DNA of 64,000 bases, from positions 1-64,000 of the forward strand of contig JAZKYY010000016.1 in the NCBI GenBank assembly GCA_045612365.1, written 5' to 3'. Below the pieces are notes generated by a model that saw only the letters and a program-made list of their open reading frames with translations, was not told the DNA's origin and ran no database searches. Both the position numbers and the translations under genes were made by a program. Positions within the stretch are counted from its first letter, which is position 1; each line of letters opens with the position of its first letter. Shown here one piece after another: positions 25,371 to 33,816 of this stretch. Source of the DNA: RGIG9608 sp045612365. Its GTDB lineage: Bacteria; Bacteroidota; Bacteroidia; Bacteroidales; Paludibacteraceae.

Positions 25371-25378
25371 CAAATATA
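25371..25378 (-). promoter_or_regulatory. -7 promoter box toward the HTH gene
   Basis: TATATTTG on the minus strand predicts a start near 25364, downstream of the 5S terminator, so the HTH gene would be expressed independently of 5S. Confidence 0.45.
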
Positions 25379-25423
25379 CGAAAAAACTCTATCTGTATGA
25401 GAATTCCGATAAAACAAAAAAAA

Positions 25424-25453
25424 GAGGGAGACTCAGTTCGTTGAGTATCCCTC
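25424..25453 (-). terminator. Terminator of the 5S rRNA gene
   Basis: On the minus strand GAGGGATACTCA and TGAGTCTCCCTC form a long stem followed by eight T residues. It lies immediately after the 5S 3' end. Confidence 0.88.
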
Positions 25454-25459
25454 TTAAAG

Positions 25460-25570
25460 TCGGCGGCAACCTGCTCTCCCACAAAAACTGCAGTACCATC
25501 GGCGCAATCGGGCTTAACTTCCCTGTTCGGAATGGTAAGGGGTGGATCTCCCCGCTTCCGCAACACCGAT
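25460..25570 (-). rRNA. rrf: 5S ribosomal RNA (orphan)
   Basis: About 111 nt on the minus strand with the conserved 5S core: CCACCCCTTACCATTCCGAA, then CAGGGAAGTTAAGCCC, GCGCCGATGGTACTGC and GTGGGAGAGCAGG. The ends pair as helix I (TCGGTG with CGCCGA). A strong terminator follows. No 23S, 16S or spacer tRNA gene lies upstream; the next gene there is a truncated secreted-protein gene. The first 21 bases and upstream flank belong to the 89-bp repeat shared with tRNA-Ser. Exact ends are inferred from the pairing. Confidence 0.9.
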
Positions 25571-25638
25571 AAACACTGCGTTTTTCGCAAAAATGCAGAA
25601 AAAATCGAAACGGAAACGTAACAATTTTTTTTACACGA
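25550..25638 (+). repeat. 89-bp direct repeat, copy 2 (5S rRNA 5' end and upstream flank)
   Basis: Exact copy of 23257-23345 in the same orientation. Here it covers the first 21 bases of the minus-strand 5S gene plus 68 bases of upstream DNA. The internal hairpin lies at 25576-25598. On the minus strand it includes CATTTTTG (25588-25595), one mismatch from the -7 consensus and correctly placed to drive 5S. Confidence 0.9.
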
Positions 25639-25723
25639 GAGGGAAACAAAAACGTAACAGAAATTATTAAAAATTATAAAAATATAGAACTAAGTAGTTG
25701 ATAATCATATTAATAATTATGAG

Positions 25724-25758
25724 AGAAGGCAGAAAAACATTTAAAATCCCTGCCTTCT
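25724..25758 (-). terminator. Probable terminator of the truncated T9SS cargo gene
   Basis: AGAAGGCAG and CTGCCTTCT form a 9-bp stem 24 bases beyond the stop codon. The following T run is weak, so efficiency is uncertain. Confidence 0.55.
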
Positions 25759-25781
25759 TTCTTTACACAATTTAATAAGGT

Positions 25782-26822
25782 TTATTTAACAATAACTTTT
25801 TTTGTTTTTCCGTCCAATAAGACTGAATATATTCCAGTATTTAGTTTTATTTGAGTATTACTTTCAATAAAGGACTCAAAAACAATTTGTCCTAGCATAT
25901 TTACTATTTTAACAGTGCCTTTGTGACCATTAATAAAAACTACACCATTTGCTGTATATATATTTCTAACATTATTTACAAGGTCTATTCCAGATAAAAT
26001 ACCGAAACGAGCCTCATAAATACGATTAGTTGTAGCCTCTATTGTGTATTCAGCTTCGGTGCTTACTCGAGTCTCTCCAACATACCAACCATCAAACTCA
26101 TAACCAATTTCAGGAGTTGCAACCAATGTTACCTCCTCGCCTTCTGCAATATCAACAGCCACTGTCCCTCCGTTAATTGTAGCAGAACCTCCTTTACCTG
26201 CAGTAACACCCACAGTGTAAGTTATAGTTCCAGGAATATTCAATGTAAAGTCAACCACACATGGTGCATCACTTTTGCTTGAAACGCTATTTGCATCAAC
26301 ATTGTTCCAGTCTATTTTTAAACGAGCACGGTAAGAACCAGGTTTTTTACTTGTTGGAATAGTAAATGATTTCAAGGAGTGAACATTTCTGTTATCCCCG
26401 GTTAAATAAGTTCCTGCATGGTCATAACCTTGTCTGTCGTTTGAACTTCCGTTTACTCCACTCCAGAAAGAGAAAGCAACCAATTCGCTATTCTCAGTTG
26501 GTATATAGTTGTTTGCCGCCAAATCTTTGGTAAACTCTCCATTTTTATCCCAGTCAATGAATAGGTAAGTGTGCATCCAGTATCCTGTCCAATTAATTGT
26601 AGAACTTACTGCTTTTCCTGGTTCAAGAGTAACAACCTCACTTGTCTTATCATAGTATATTGTGGCACCATTTGATGTACTTTGATTAACCGAAATAGTT
26701 TTGCTGTTTGTTCCATCATTGAAAGAGAAACTGCTTAAGTTCCGGTCTCCGTATGTACGAGTAGAGTTTCCAAAGTTACTATAATATTCAGCTCCACCTA
26801 CTTCAAAAATTGCCCAAAACAA
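25782..26822 (-). pseudogene. T9SS-secreted surface protein, 5'-truncated
   Basis: A 346-codon frame beginning at a TTG with no ATG and no signal peptide; an in-frame TGA lies three codons upstream. The protein has an N-terminal beta domain common in Bacteroidetes secreted proteins (RNLSSFSFNDGT, then WMHTYLFIDWDKNGEF). It then has one InlB-type repeat (GEEVTLVATPEIGYEFDGWY) and a C-terminal T9SS sorting domain (GVVFINGHKGTVKIVNMLGQ to KKVIVK). A cargo protein without a Sec signal cannot be exported, so I interpret it as a gene that lost its 5' end. A programmed or sequencing frameshift is an alternative. No promoter box is seen upstream. Confidence 0.65.
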
Positions 26823-26922
26823 ATCTCAAAAATGAGAAATTCCTAATTGAATTTTAATATTGTCAGAATATTTCTGCGATAAAAATTAAGCAAATAAAAA
26901 GAGTAGTGTGTTTGAATATTTT

Positions 26923-26930
26923 TACCTTTG
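26923..26930 (+). promoter_or_regulatory. -7 promoter box of the deacetylase-like gene and proB
   Basis: TACCTTTG predicts a start near 26937. This supports ATG 27033 over an in-frame TTG at 26928. Confidence 0.45.
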
Positions 26931-27032
26931 TCAAGATTTGAATTGTGTAAAAAAGGAATTTTTAGTTTTATAGAAATCTTAAAATTGAGAGTTCAGCTAA
27001 CACAATGGAAGAGTCTTTTTTCGTTTTTTTTA

Positions 27033-28373
27033 ATGACAAACAATTCTAGAAATAAAGTTCTGGTTTACAGTCGTTTTTTGACAAATAGACTGGATTATGT
27101 TTTGAAACATGTTTTCAAAACTTTGATGGAGTTGGATTTTGTTGCAACAACTGATAAAGAGTTTTTTCAGAAAGAAGATGGAATAAAAATCAATTATTCT
27201 GATGAAGAGATAGAATCTTCTTTTCAGATTGTTCCTGTCAATTTGTTGTTTGAGAAAGAGATAAAGTCGCAAGATATTGTGTTGAATACGTGGGAAGATT
27301 TGCCTTGTTTTTTTTCAACAGCAGGAGATATTCCTTTTGATATTTTTGCAGCAATATTTTTTTTGATTTCTCGTTACGAAGAATACTTCTCTGAAGAGAT
27401 TGATAACCATCAGCGATTCGATTTTTCTCAAAGTGTGGCTTATCAGTATGGTTTTCTTCAACTTCCGTTGGTTGATCTTTGGACAAAAAAACTGAGAGAA
27501 AAAATTGTAGGAAGTCAGCAAGTTGACGAAATCAAGAGATCTTTTCAGTTTGTGCCTACAGTTGACGTCGATCATTTTTATAAGTACAAGGATCGTGGTG
27601 TAGTAAAGTCATTCGCATTACTTTTGAGAGATTTTTTATTTGATTTTAAGCAATTTAAGCAACGTGTTTTTGTTCTTTTAGGTTTTAAGAACGATCCGTG
27701 GTTGAACTTTGATAGAGTGGATAAATTTCACCAAAAGCACAATCAAATGATTTCTTATTTTTTTCATGTAGGTGGCAGAGGCTTGTTTGACAAACGTTGT
27801 AAAAATTCAAATGCAGCATGTTATAGAAAAGCTATTGCTGAGCAGTCAAAACGGAGTAGCGTAGGGCTTCACATTTCGTATGAAGCGGCATTTGACGTGG
27901 AAAAGATTAGGAGTGAGAAGAAAAGATTGCAGAAGTGGAGTGGAAAAGAAATCTCTAAAAATCGTTTCCATTTTTTAAGATTTTCATTGCCAAATAGTTA
28001 TCGGATTTTGCAAGAGGAAGGTATTCTTGAAGACTATTCGATGGCTTATGCTCAGCAGATTGGTTTTAGAGCGAGTACCTGTGTGCCATTTTATTTTTAT
28101 GATTTAGAATCGGATAGAGAAACGTTGTTAAAGGTTGTTCCCACGATATTTATGGATACAACATTAGAAACTCATTTGCAACTTTCTCTTGAGGATGCAT
28201 ATTCGCTCATAACAGAACTGATAGATAAGGTACGGCATGTGCAAGGAAAATGTGTGTTTATTCTCCATAATGAACTTTTTTCGACCGAAAAAGATAAACG
28301 TTTAGGAGAATGTTTTTATGATTCTATTTTCAATTATGTTACTAACTTTGCAAATCATATTTCAAAAAAATGA
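27033..28373 (+). CDS. Polysaccharide deacetylase-like family protein
   Basis: A 446-residue cytoplasmic-looking protein without a signal peptide. It resembles a Bacteroidetes group annotated as polysaccharide deacetylase family. The N-terminal part contains AAIFFLISRYEEYF (near residue 105) and RFDFSQSVAYQYGFLQLPLVDLWTKKL. The central FVPTVDVDHFYKYK carries the Asp-Asp pair expected of a NodB-like metal site. HISYEAAFDVEKI and PFYFYDLESDRE lie further on. The first ATG after the promoter box is taken as start. It overlaps proB by 4 bases (ATGA), so both are one transcript. The true reaction is unknown. Confidence 0.62.
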   Translation: MTNNSRNKVLVYSRFLTNRLDYVLKHVFKTLMELDFVATTDKEFFQKEDGIKINYSDEEIESSFQIVPVNLLFEKEIKSQDIVLNTWEDLPCFFSTAGDIPFDIFAAIFFLISRYEEYFSEEIDNHQRFDFSQSVAYQYGFLQLPLVDLWTKKLREKIVGSQQVDEIKRSFQFVPTVDVDHFYKYKDRGVVKSFALLLRDFLFDFKQFKQRVFVLLGFKNDPWLNFDRVDKFHQKHNQMISYFFHVGGRGLFDKRCKNSNAACYRKAIAEQSKRSSVGLHISYEAAFDVEKIRSEKKRLQKWSGKEISKNRFHFLRFSLPNSYRILQEEGILEDYSMAYAQQIGFRASTCVPFYFYDLESDRETLLKVVPTIFMDTTLETHLQLSLEDAYSLITELIDKVRHVQGKCVFILHNELFSTEKDKRLGECFYDSIFNYVTNFANHISKK

Positions 28374-29455
28374 ATAATTATAGATTTAACAGAATAGCCG
28401 TCAAAATAGGAAGTAATGTGCTGACAAAATCTGATGGAATGTTGGACATTGCTCGGATAGAACAAATTGTGGAACAAGTTGCTACATTGCATCAAAACGG
28501 AGTGGAAATTGTACTTGTTTCTTCGGGGGCTGTGGCTTCGGGCAAGGCAGAATTAAAACCTACAAGAAAGATGGATTCGGTGGAACTTCGCCAACTTTTT
28601 TCGGCTATTGGTCAGGCAAAACTGATAAACTGTTACTATGAATTGTTTAGACAAAAAAACATTATTTGTGGCCAAGTGCTGACAACAAAGGAGAGTTTTG
28701 GATCTCGTAGGCATTATCTCAATCAGCAACAATGTATGAGGGTTATGCTTGAGAATAATGTGGTGCCTATTGTAAATGAAAATGATACCATTTCGGTTAC
28801 GGAGTTGATGTTTACCGACAATGATGAATTATCGGGACTTATTGCTACAATGATGGACGTTGATGCTCTGATAATTTTGAGTAATATTGACGGAATCTAC
28901 GATGGTGACCCTAACGATGCGACTTCATCGGTAATTCGTAATATAAAATCTTCTCAAAATTTGAATCAATATATTCAAACTAAGAAGTCGTCACTTGGTA
29001 GGGGAGGAATGATGACCAAAACTAGAATTGCGCGTAAGGTAGCTAAGGAGGGAATTCCCGTGTTTATAGCAAATGGTAAAAAAGATGGAATTTTGATTGA
29101 TTTGCTCATCAATGAATCAACCATTAGCACGTTTTTTGAACCAGAGAAGAAGGAAATCTCAAGTGTAAAAAAATGGATTGCTCATTCAGAAGATTTTGCA
29201 AAAGGAAAAGTTGTGGTCAATGATGGTGCAAAAAAAGCCTTGCTCAAAAGCGAAGCACATAGTCTTCTTCCTGTAGGAATTATTGACGTAAAAGGGAACT
29301 TTGAACGTCAAGATATTGTGAAGATAGAAGATGAAAGTGGCAATGTGCTAGGTGTAGGAAAGGCGGAATACGATAGCGAAAAAATCCGACAACTAAAAGG
29401 CCAAAACAATCAGCGCCCGTTTATTCATTATAATTACTTGTGCGTAGAGGTATAG
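28370..29455 (+). CDS. proB: Glutamate 5-kinase
   Basis: A 361-residue enzyme for the first step of proline synthesis, phosphorylation of glutamate by ATP. The amino-acid kinase domain shows VKIGSNVLT, VSSGAVASG, VNENDTISV and LSNIDGIYDGDP. The last 90 residues (GKVVVNDGAKKALLKSEAHSLLPVGI) form a PUA domain. It is translationally coupled to the upstream gene by an ATGA overlap and ends in a strong terminator. proA is not adjacent in this window. Confidence 0.95.
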   Translation: MNNYRFNRIAVKIGSNVLTKSDGMLDIARIEQIVEQVATLHQNGVEIVLVSSGAVASGKAELKPTRKMDSVELRQLFSAIGQAKLINCYYELFRQKNIICGQVLTTKESFGSRRHYLNQQQCMRVMLENNVVPIVNENDTISVTELMFTDNDELSGLIATMMDVDALIILSNIDGIYDGDPNDATSSVIRNIKSSQNLNQYIQTKKSSLGRGGMMTKTRIARKVAKEGIPVFIANGKKDGILIDLLINESTISTFFEPEKKEISSVKKWIAHSEDFAKGKVVVNDGAKKALLKSEAHSLLPVGIIDVKGNFERQDIVKIEDESGNVLGVGKAEYDSEKIRQLKGQNNQRPFIHYNYLCVEV

Positions 29456-29495
29456 TACTAACTGAAAATTTACAATTTCTCTGCCGAATACAAAA

Positions 29496-29526
29496 AACTC
29501 CGCTTATCTAGATGATGAGCGGAGTT
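29496..29526. terminator. Bidirectional terminator between proB and the SHOCT protein gene
   Basis: AACTCCGCT and AGCGGAGTT form a 9-bp stem flanked by an A run on the left and a T run on the right. It serves the two convergent genes. Confidence 0.85.
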
Positions 29527-29543
29527 CTTTTTTTAAGTTTTGT

Positions 29544-30080
29544 TTATTTGATATACTTCATCAACTCTTCTTTTCGTTTATTGAATTCTTCTTCAGTAAT
29601 TAAGTCTAAATCGAGTTTGTCTTTTTCTTTCTTTAATTCTTCTAATGCTTTATCGGATGTCATTCCTTGTGAAACAATCTCACCACTTTGTAAGGCGTTC
29701 TCAAATTGAATATTTACACCTCCTAATCCTTTAAAAATTGCACGTACACCTACGTGTGTTCCTGTCTTTTTAGAACCTCCAACAAGTATGCTTTTAATTT
29801 GCATTTTAACACCAGAACATCTAATTCCTAGATAAGGATTTCCTGCAACTGCTCCTAATTCTGAAGTAAGAAAAGCAAAAGTTTTGTTAGAAGAGGGCGT
29901 TCCAATTATAATGTCATCTCCAACTCGATAAGTGTGATTGTCAGAAGCAGTATAAGCTTCATATTTTTTTTCGAGTTCTTTTTTAGGGTCAGTACAATTT
30001 TGAACTTGTTCATAAGTTAATGTTTGTGCATTACAAGTAATTCCTAAAAACAATATTATTCCTAATGTTATATTTTTCAT
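29544..30080 (-). CDS. Secreted protein with C-terminal SHOCT-like motif
   Basis: A 178-residue protein with a signal peptide (MKNITLGIILFLGITCNAQ). The middle (FAFLTSELGAVAGNPYLGIRCSGVKMQIKSILVGG) is not recognised. The last 35 residues (ALEELKKEKDKLDLDLITEEEFNKRKEELM) match the SHOCT pattern, a short helical oligomerisation module usually at protein ends. The function is unknown. The region upstream of its start carries a large structured element (30163-30367). Confidence 0.7.
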   Translation of the reverse strand: MKNITLGIILFLGITCNAQTLTYEQVQNCTDPKKELEKKYEAYTASDNHTYRVGDDIIIGTPSSNKTFAFLTSELGAVAGNPYLGIRCSGVKMQIKSILVGGSKKTGTHVGVRAIFKGLGGVNIQFENALQSGEIVSQGMTSDKALEELKKEKDKLDLDLITEEEFNKRKEELMKYIK

Positions 30081-30162
30081 TTTCTATAAAATTTTAATTG
30101 ATTTTTCCCTGACTTAAATAACGGCTTTGGGGGTTACTCCGTAAGTCTCATTTTCTAAAAAC

Positions 30163-30367
30163 ATACGCACATAAAAAACGTGAGACTTCAAACTTTTCTC
30201 TGGAATCCGAGGTCTTAGACTACCTATCGCCCAAATACAAGAATAAATCCCACGTAGCATCTACGTGAGTTAGGTTTTTTATTCTTTGGGCGAGTCTGAA
30301 AGTGTCTAAGTTTCGGATTCCCGAATAAAAAGCTAACGCTTTCCAATTATTTTCAAGATGTGCGTAT
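30163..30367. repeat. 205-bp nested imperfect palindrome (candidate structured RNA or small mobile element)
   Basis: At least five inverted pairs nest around one centre: ATACGCACAT 30163-30172 with ATGTGCGTAT 30358-30367, GGAATCCGA 30202-30210 with TCGGATTCC 30313-30321, CTTAGAC 30214-30220 with GTCTAAG 30304-30310, CGCCCAAA 30228-30235 with TTTGGGCG 30285-30292, and CACGTAG 30251-30257 with CTACGTG 30261-30267. AGAATAAA 30240-30247 also pairs with TTTATTCT 30278-30285. Side pairs exist (AAGTCTCA 30143-30150 with TGAGACTT 30181-30188). The whole gap 30081-30431 between ileS and the SHOCT gene has no open frame. Strand and function are undecided. Confidence 0.6.
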
Positions 30368-30431
30368 CAGATATACGCTTTTATATCATAGGCAAAATGT
30401 TTTAAATGGTTATTCAATATGTAAAGTTATT

Positions 30432-33400
30432 TTATGCTTTTTCAATATAAATATTCACTACAAAATCTTCGAAGTCAAGCGGTGTAGGATTTGCTATTTG
30501 CTCCACAATGCATAGCGAAGTAGCCAACACTTGAGAAGCGATGTAGTCTTTATGGTTTTCTACGGCTTCGGTTATCTCCTCGCGTGCTTCGATGCTTACC
30601 GATATTTTGTCGGTAATTTCGTAACCGCTTGTTTTTCTGATGTTTTGAATTCGGTTGACGAGTTCACGAGCAATACCTTCTTGTCTCAATGCTTCGGACA
30701 CTTCTATGTCGAGAGCAATGGTCAGGTTGCCTTCGTTGGCTACAAGCCAGCCCGGCATATCTTCGGTAGCAATTTCTACATCGGCAATTTCTATGCAAAC
30801 CTCTCCACTTGCCAAGGCGAGCACTATGCTTCCTTGTGTTTCTATAGCGGCAATTTCTTCTTGAGCAAGCACGGCAATAGCAGTGGCAATCTCTTTCATT
30901 TGTTTGCCGTATTTTTTGCCCAATGTTTTGAAGTTCGGTTTGATGCGTTTCACCAATTTGATGGTAGAATTTTCATCAGTAACCACTTGTAGTTCTTTGA
31001 TATTTACTTCCGTTTTAATCAAATCAGCAACGTGTTGCAATTGCGTCAACACCTCTTCGCTAGAAACAGGAATAACAGCTTTCTGCAATGGCTGACGTAC
31101 CTTTTTGTTTGCTTTTTTGCGAAGTGCCAAAATCATCGAAGTAGCTTGCTGTGCAAGTTGCATACACGCTTCGAGGTTTTGCGAAATAAGTGCTTCGTTG
31201 CATTTTGGGAAGTCGGTCAAATGTACCGAGCCCTCTCCCGTTAAATCGCAATACAAACGGTCTGCATAGAATGGAGCGATAGGAGCCATCAATTTGCTGA
31301 TGGTTACTAGGCATTCGTAAAGTGTTTGGTAAGCAGCTAATTTATCGTTGTCCATTGTTCCTCCCCAGAAGCGTTTGCGGTTGAGACGAACGTACCAGTT
31401 CGATAGATTTTCTTGAACAAAGTCGCTGATAGCACGGCCAGCACGAGTTGGCTCGTAGTTTTCGTAGTGTTCTGCCACCTCTTTCACTAGCGAGTTGAGC
31501 AACGAAAGAATCCATTGGTCAATTTCTGGACGCTCAGCAACGTCTATTTGTGCTTCGTTGCCACAGAATCCGTCAACGTTGGCGTAAAGTGCAAAAAACG
31601 AATATGTGTTGTAAAGTGTTCCAAAGAACTTACGACGAACTTCTTCCACGCCTTCTACGTCGAATTTGAGGTTGTCCCAAGGTGAGGCATTTGTCATCAT
31701 ATACCAACGCAATGGGTCGGAACCATATTTTTCTATTGTTTCAAACGGATCGACGGCATTGCCCAAACGTTTTGACATTTTGTTTCCGTTTTTGTCGAGT
31801 ACCAATCCGTTGGAAATTACGTTTTTGAACGCTACGTTATTTTCTATCATTGTGTGAATGGCGTGCAATGTGAAGAACCAACCACGAGTTTGGTCGACGC
31901 CTTCGCTAATGAAGTCCGATGTCCTATCTGCGTCGGTATTTTCAAACGGATAGTGAATCTGAGCATATGGCATTGCGCCTGAATCGAACCAAACGTCGAT
32001 AAGATCGAGTTCACGTTTCATTGGTTTGCCCGAAGCAGAAACAAGCACAATGTTGTCGACATAAGGGCGGTGCAAATCGATGTTTTTAGGATCGTAGTTT
32101 TCAGCGCTGTAGTTGCCTACTTCAAAGTTTTTCCATGGATTTTCACTCATAAATCCTGCGGCAACGGATTTTTCAATTTCGTTAAAAAGTTCTTCGATAG
32201 AGCCGATGCAGATTTCTTCTTGTCCGTCGTCGGTACGCCAAATAGGCAATGGAGTTCCCCAGTAGCGACTGCGGCTCAAGTTCCAATCGTTAAGGTTTTC
32301 GAGCCATTTCCCAAAACGACCTGTACCCGTCGATTCTGGTTTCCAATTGATCGTTTTGTTGAGTGCAATCATCTCGTCTTTTACGGCAGTTGTTCGTATA
32401 AACCAACTGTCAAGCGGATAGTAAAGCACTGGTTTGTCCGTACGCCAGCAGTGTGGATAGTTGTGTACGTGTTTTTCGATGCGGAAAGCCAATCCTTGTT
32501 GTTTGAGCATCATACAAATAGCCACATCAAGCGTTTCGTCTTTGTCGGTGAGGTTTTTGTCGTATGCATTTTTTACATAGCGGCCTGCATATTCATTATA
32601 CAAATCTACATTAACTTGATTTTTTACAAAATCTTCGTCTAAATCTTCTAAAACAAAGAATTTTCCGGTCATATCAACCATTGGGCGAGTTTCACCTTTT
32701 TTGGTCAAGAAAGTCAATCCCGGAACGCCTGCTTTTTTCGCAACAAAAGCGTCATCAGCTCCAAATGTTGGAGCGATGTGTACGATACCAGTTCCGTCTT
32801 CGGTGGTAACATAGTCTCCTGCAATTACACGAAAAGCTCCTTCGCCCGGATTCACCCAAGGAATGAGTTGCTCGTATTCCGTGTCAACCAAATCGGCTCC
32901 AATGTATTCCCCAACGATTTCAAATTCTTCGATTTTTTTCTCGCCGAAATAACTTTTGACCAAATCTTTGGCAAGAATGTAAGTGCAATCTTCAGCCGAA
33001 TAAGGATTTTTTGCTTTTACTACGTTGTATTCAATTTTTGGTCCAACGCAAAGTGCTGTATTCGAAGGCAATGTCCAAGGAGTAGTTGTCCAGGCCAAGA
33101 AGTAGGCATTTTCGCCAAACTGGTTGCCTTTTATTTTGAATTGTGCAGTACAAGTTGTGTCTTTTACATCGCGATAGCAACCAGGTTGATTTAATTCGTG
33201 AGAACTTAGTCCTGTTCCAGCTGCCGGTGAATAAGGTTGAATAGTGTATCCCTTGTAGAGCAGACCTTTGTTGTAAAGTTGTTTGAGCAACCACCAAAGT
33301 GTTTCGATGAACTTGTTGTCGTAGGTGATGTATGGATTTTCCAAATCGACCCAATAACCCATTTTTTCGGTTAGCGAAGTCCATTCTTTTGTGTACTTCA

Positions 33401-33776
33401 TCACTTCTTGACGGCAAGCGGCATTGTATTCATCAACGCTGATTTTTTTGCCAATATCTTCTTTGGTAATACCAAGCATTTTTTCTACGCCAAGTTCTAC
33501 GGGAAGTCCGTGAGTGTCCCAACCTGCTTTTCGTTTAACTTGGAAGCCTTGCATGGTTTTGTAACGGCAGAAAGTATCTTTTATAGTACGAGCCATTACG
33601 TGGTGAATGCCTGGCATACCATTGGCTGAAGGAGGTCCTTCGAAAAAAATAAATCGTGGCGAACCTTCGCGTGTTTCTATACTTTTGTGAAACAAATCAT
33701 CGTTTTGCCATTTTTGCAAAACTTCCTTGTTGATGTTCGATAAATTGAAATTGGAATACTCCTTAAACTTTTTCAT
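30432..33776 (-). CDS. ileS: Isoleucyl-tRNA synthetase (type 2-like, GXHH signature)
   Basis: A 1114-residue class I aminoacyl-tRNA synthetase that charges tRNA-Ile with isoleucine and edits valine. The first signature is in ANGMPGIHHVMART. Residues 56-59 read G-I-H-H instead of the canonical H-x-G-H. The second signature KMSKR is at 666-670 (NGNKMSKRLGN). The editing domain (TTPWTLPSNTALCVG) is present. The length and C-terminal type suggest the IleRS2 group found in eukaryotes and some bacteria, which is associated with low mupirocin sensitivity. rseP ends 40 bases upstream on the same strand. Confidence 0.95.
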   Translation of the reverse strand: MKKFKEYSNFNLSNINKEVLQKWQNDDLFHKSIETREGSPRFIFFEGPPSANGMPGIHHVMARTIKDTFCRYKTMQGFQVKRKAGWDTHGLPVELGVEKMLGITKEDIGKKISVDEYNAACRQEVMKYTKEWTSLTEKMGYWVDLENPYITYDNKFIETLWWLLKQLYNKGLLYKGYTIQPYSPAAGTGLSSHELNQPGCYRDVKDTTCTAQFKIKGNQFGENAYFLAWTTTPWTLPSNTALCVGPKIEYNVVKAKNPYSAEDCTYILAKDLVKSYFGEKKIEEFEIVGEYIGADLVDTEYEQLIPWVNPGEGAFRVIAGDYVTTEDGTGIVHIAPTFGADDAFVAKKAGVPGLTFLTKKGETRPMVDMTGKFFVLEDLDEDFVKNQVNVDLYNEYAGRYVKNAYDKNLTDKDETLDVAICMMLKQQGLAFRIEKHVHNYPHCWRTDKPVLYYPLDSWFIRTTAVKDEMIALNKTINWKPESTGTGRFGKWLENLNDWNLSRSRYWGTPLPIWRTDDGQEEICIGSIEELFNEIEKSVAAGFMSENPWKNFEVGNYSAENYDPKNIDLHRPYVDNIVLVSASGKPMKRELDLIDVWFDSGAMPYAQIHYPFENTDADRTSDFISEGVDQTRGWFFTLHAIHTMIENNVAFKNVISNGLVLDKNGNKMSKRLGNAVDPFETIEKYGSDPLRWYMMTNASPWDNLKFDVEGVEEVRRKFFGTLYNTYSFFALYANVDGFCGNEAQIDVAERPEIDQWILSLLNSLVKEVAEHYENYEPTRAGRAISDFVQENLSNWYVRLNRKRFWGGTMDNDKLAAYQTLYECLVTISKLMAPIAPFYADRLYCDLTGEGSVHLTDFPKCNEALISQNLEACMQLAQQATSMILALRKKANKKVRQPLQKAVIPVSSEEVLTQLQHVADLIKTEVNIKELQVVTDENSTIKLVKRIKPNFKTLGKKYGKQMKEIATAIAVLAQEEIAAIETQGSIVLALASGEVCIEIADVEIATEDMPGWLVANEGNLTIALDIEVSEALRQEGIARELVNRIQNIRKTSGYEITDKISVSIEAREEITEAVENHKDYIASQVLATSLCIVEQIANPTPLDFEDFVVNIYIEKA

Positions 33777-33816
33777 ATAATGTGGTTATATTGTTTTTGT
33801 AAAATTATTAATCGGT

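Noticed and set aside
25366..25649. Open frames of 74 and 86 codons across the 5S gene
   Set aside because: They coincide with the 5S rRNA gene and its flank; translation of an rRNA gene.
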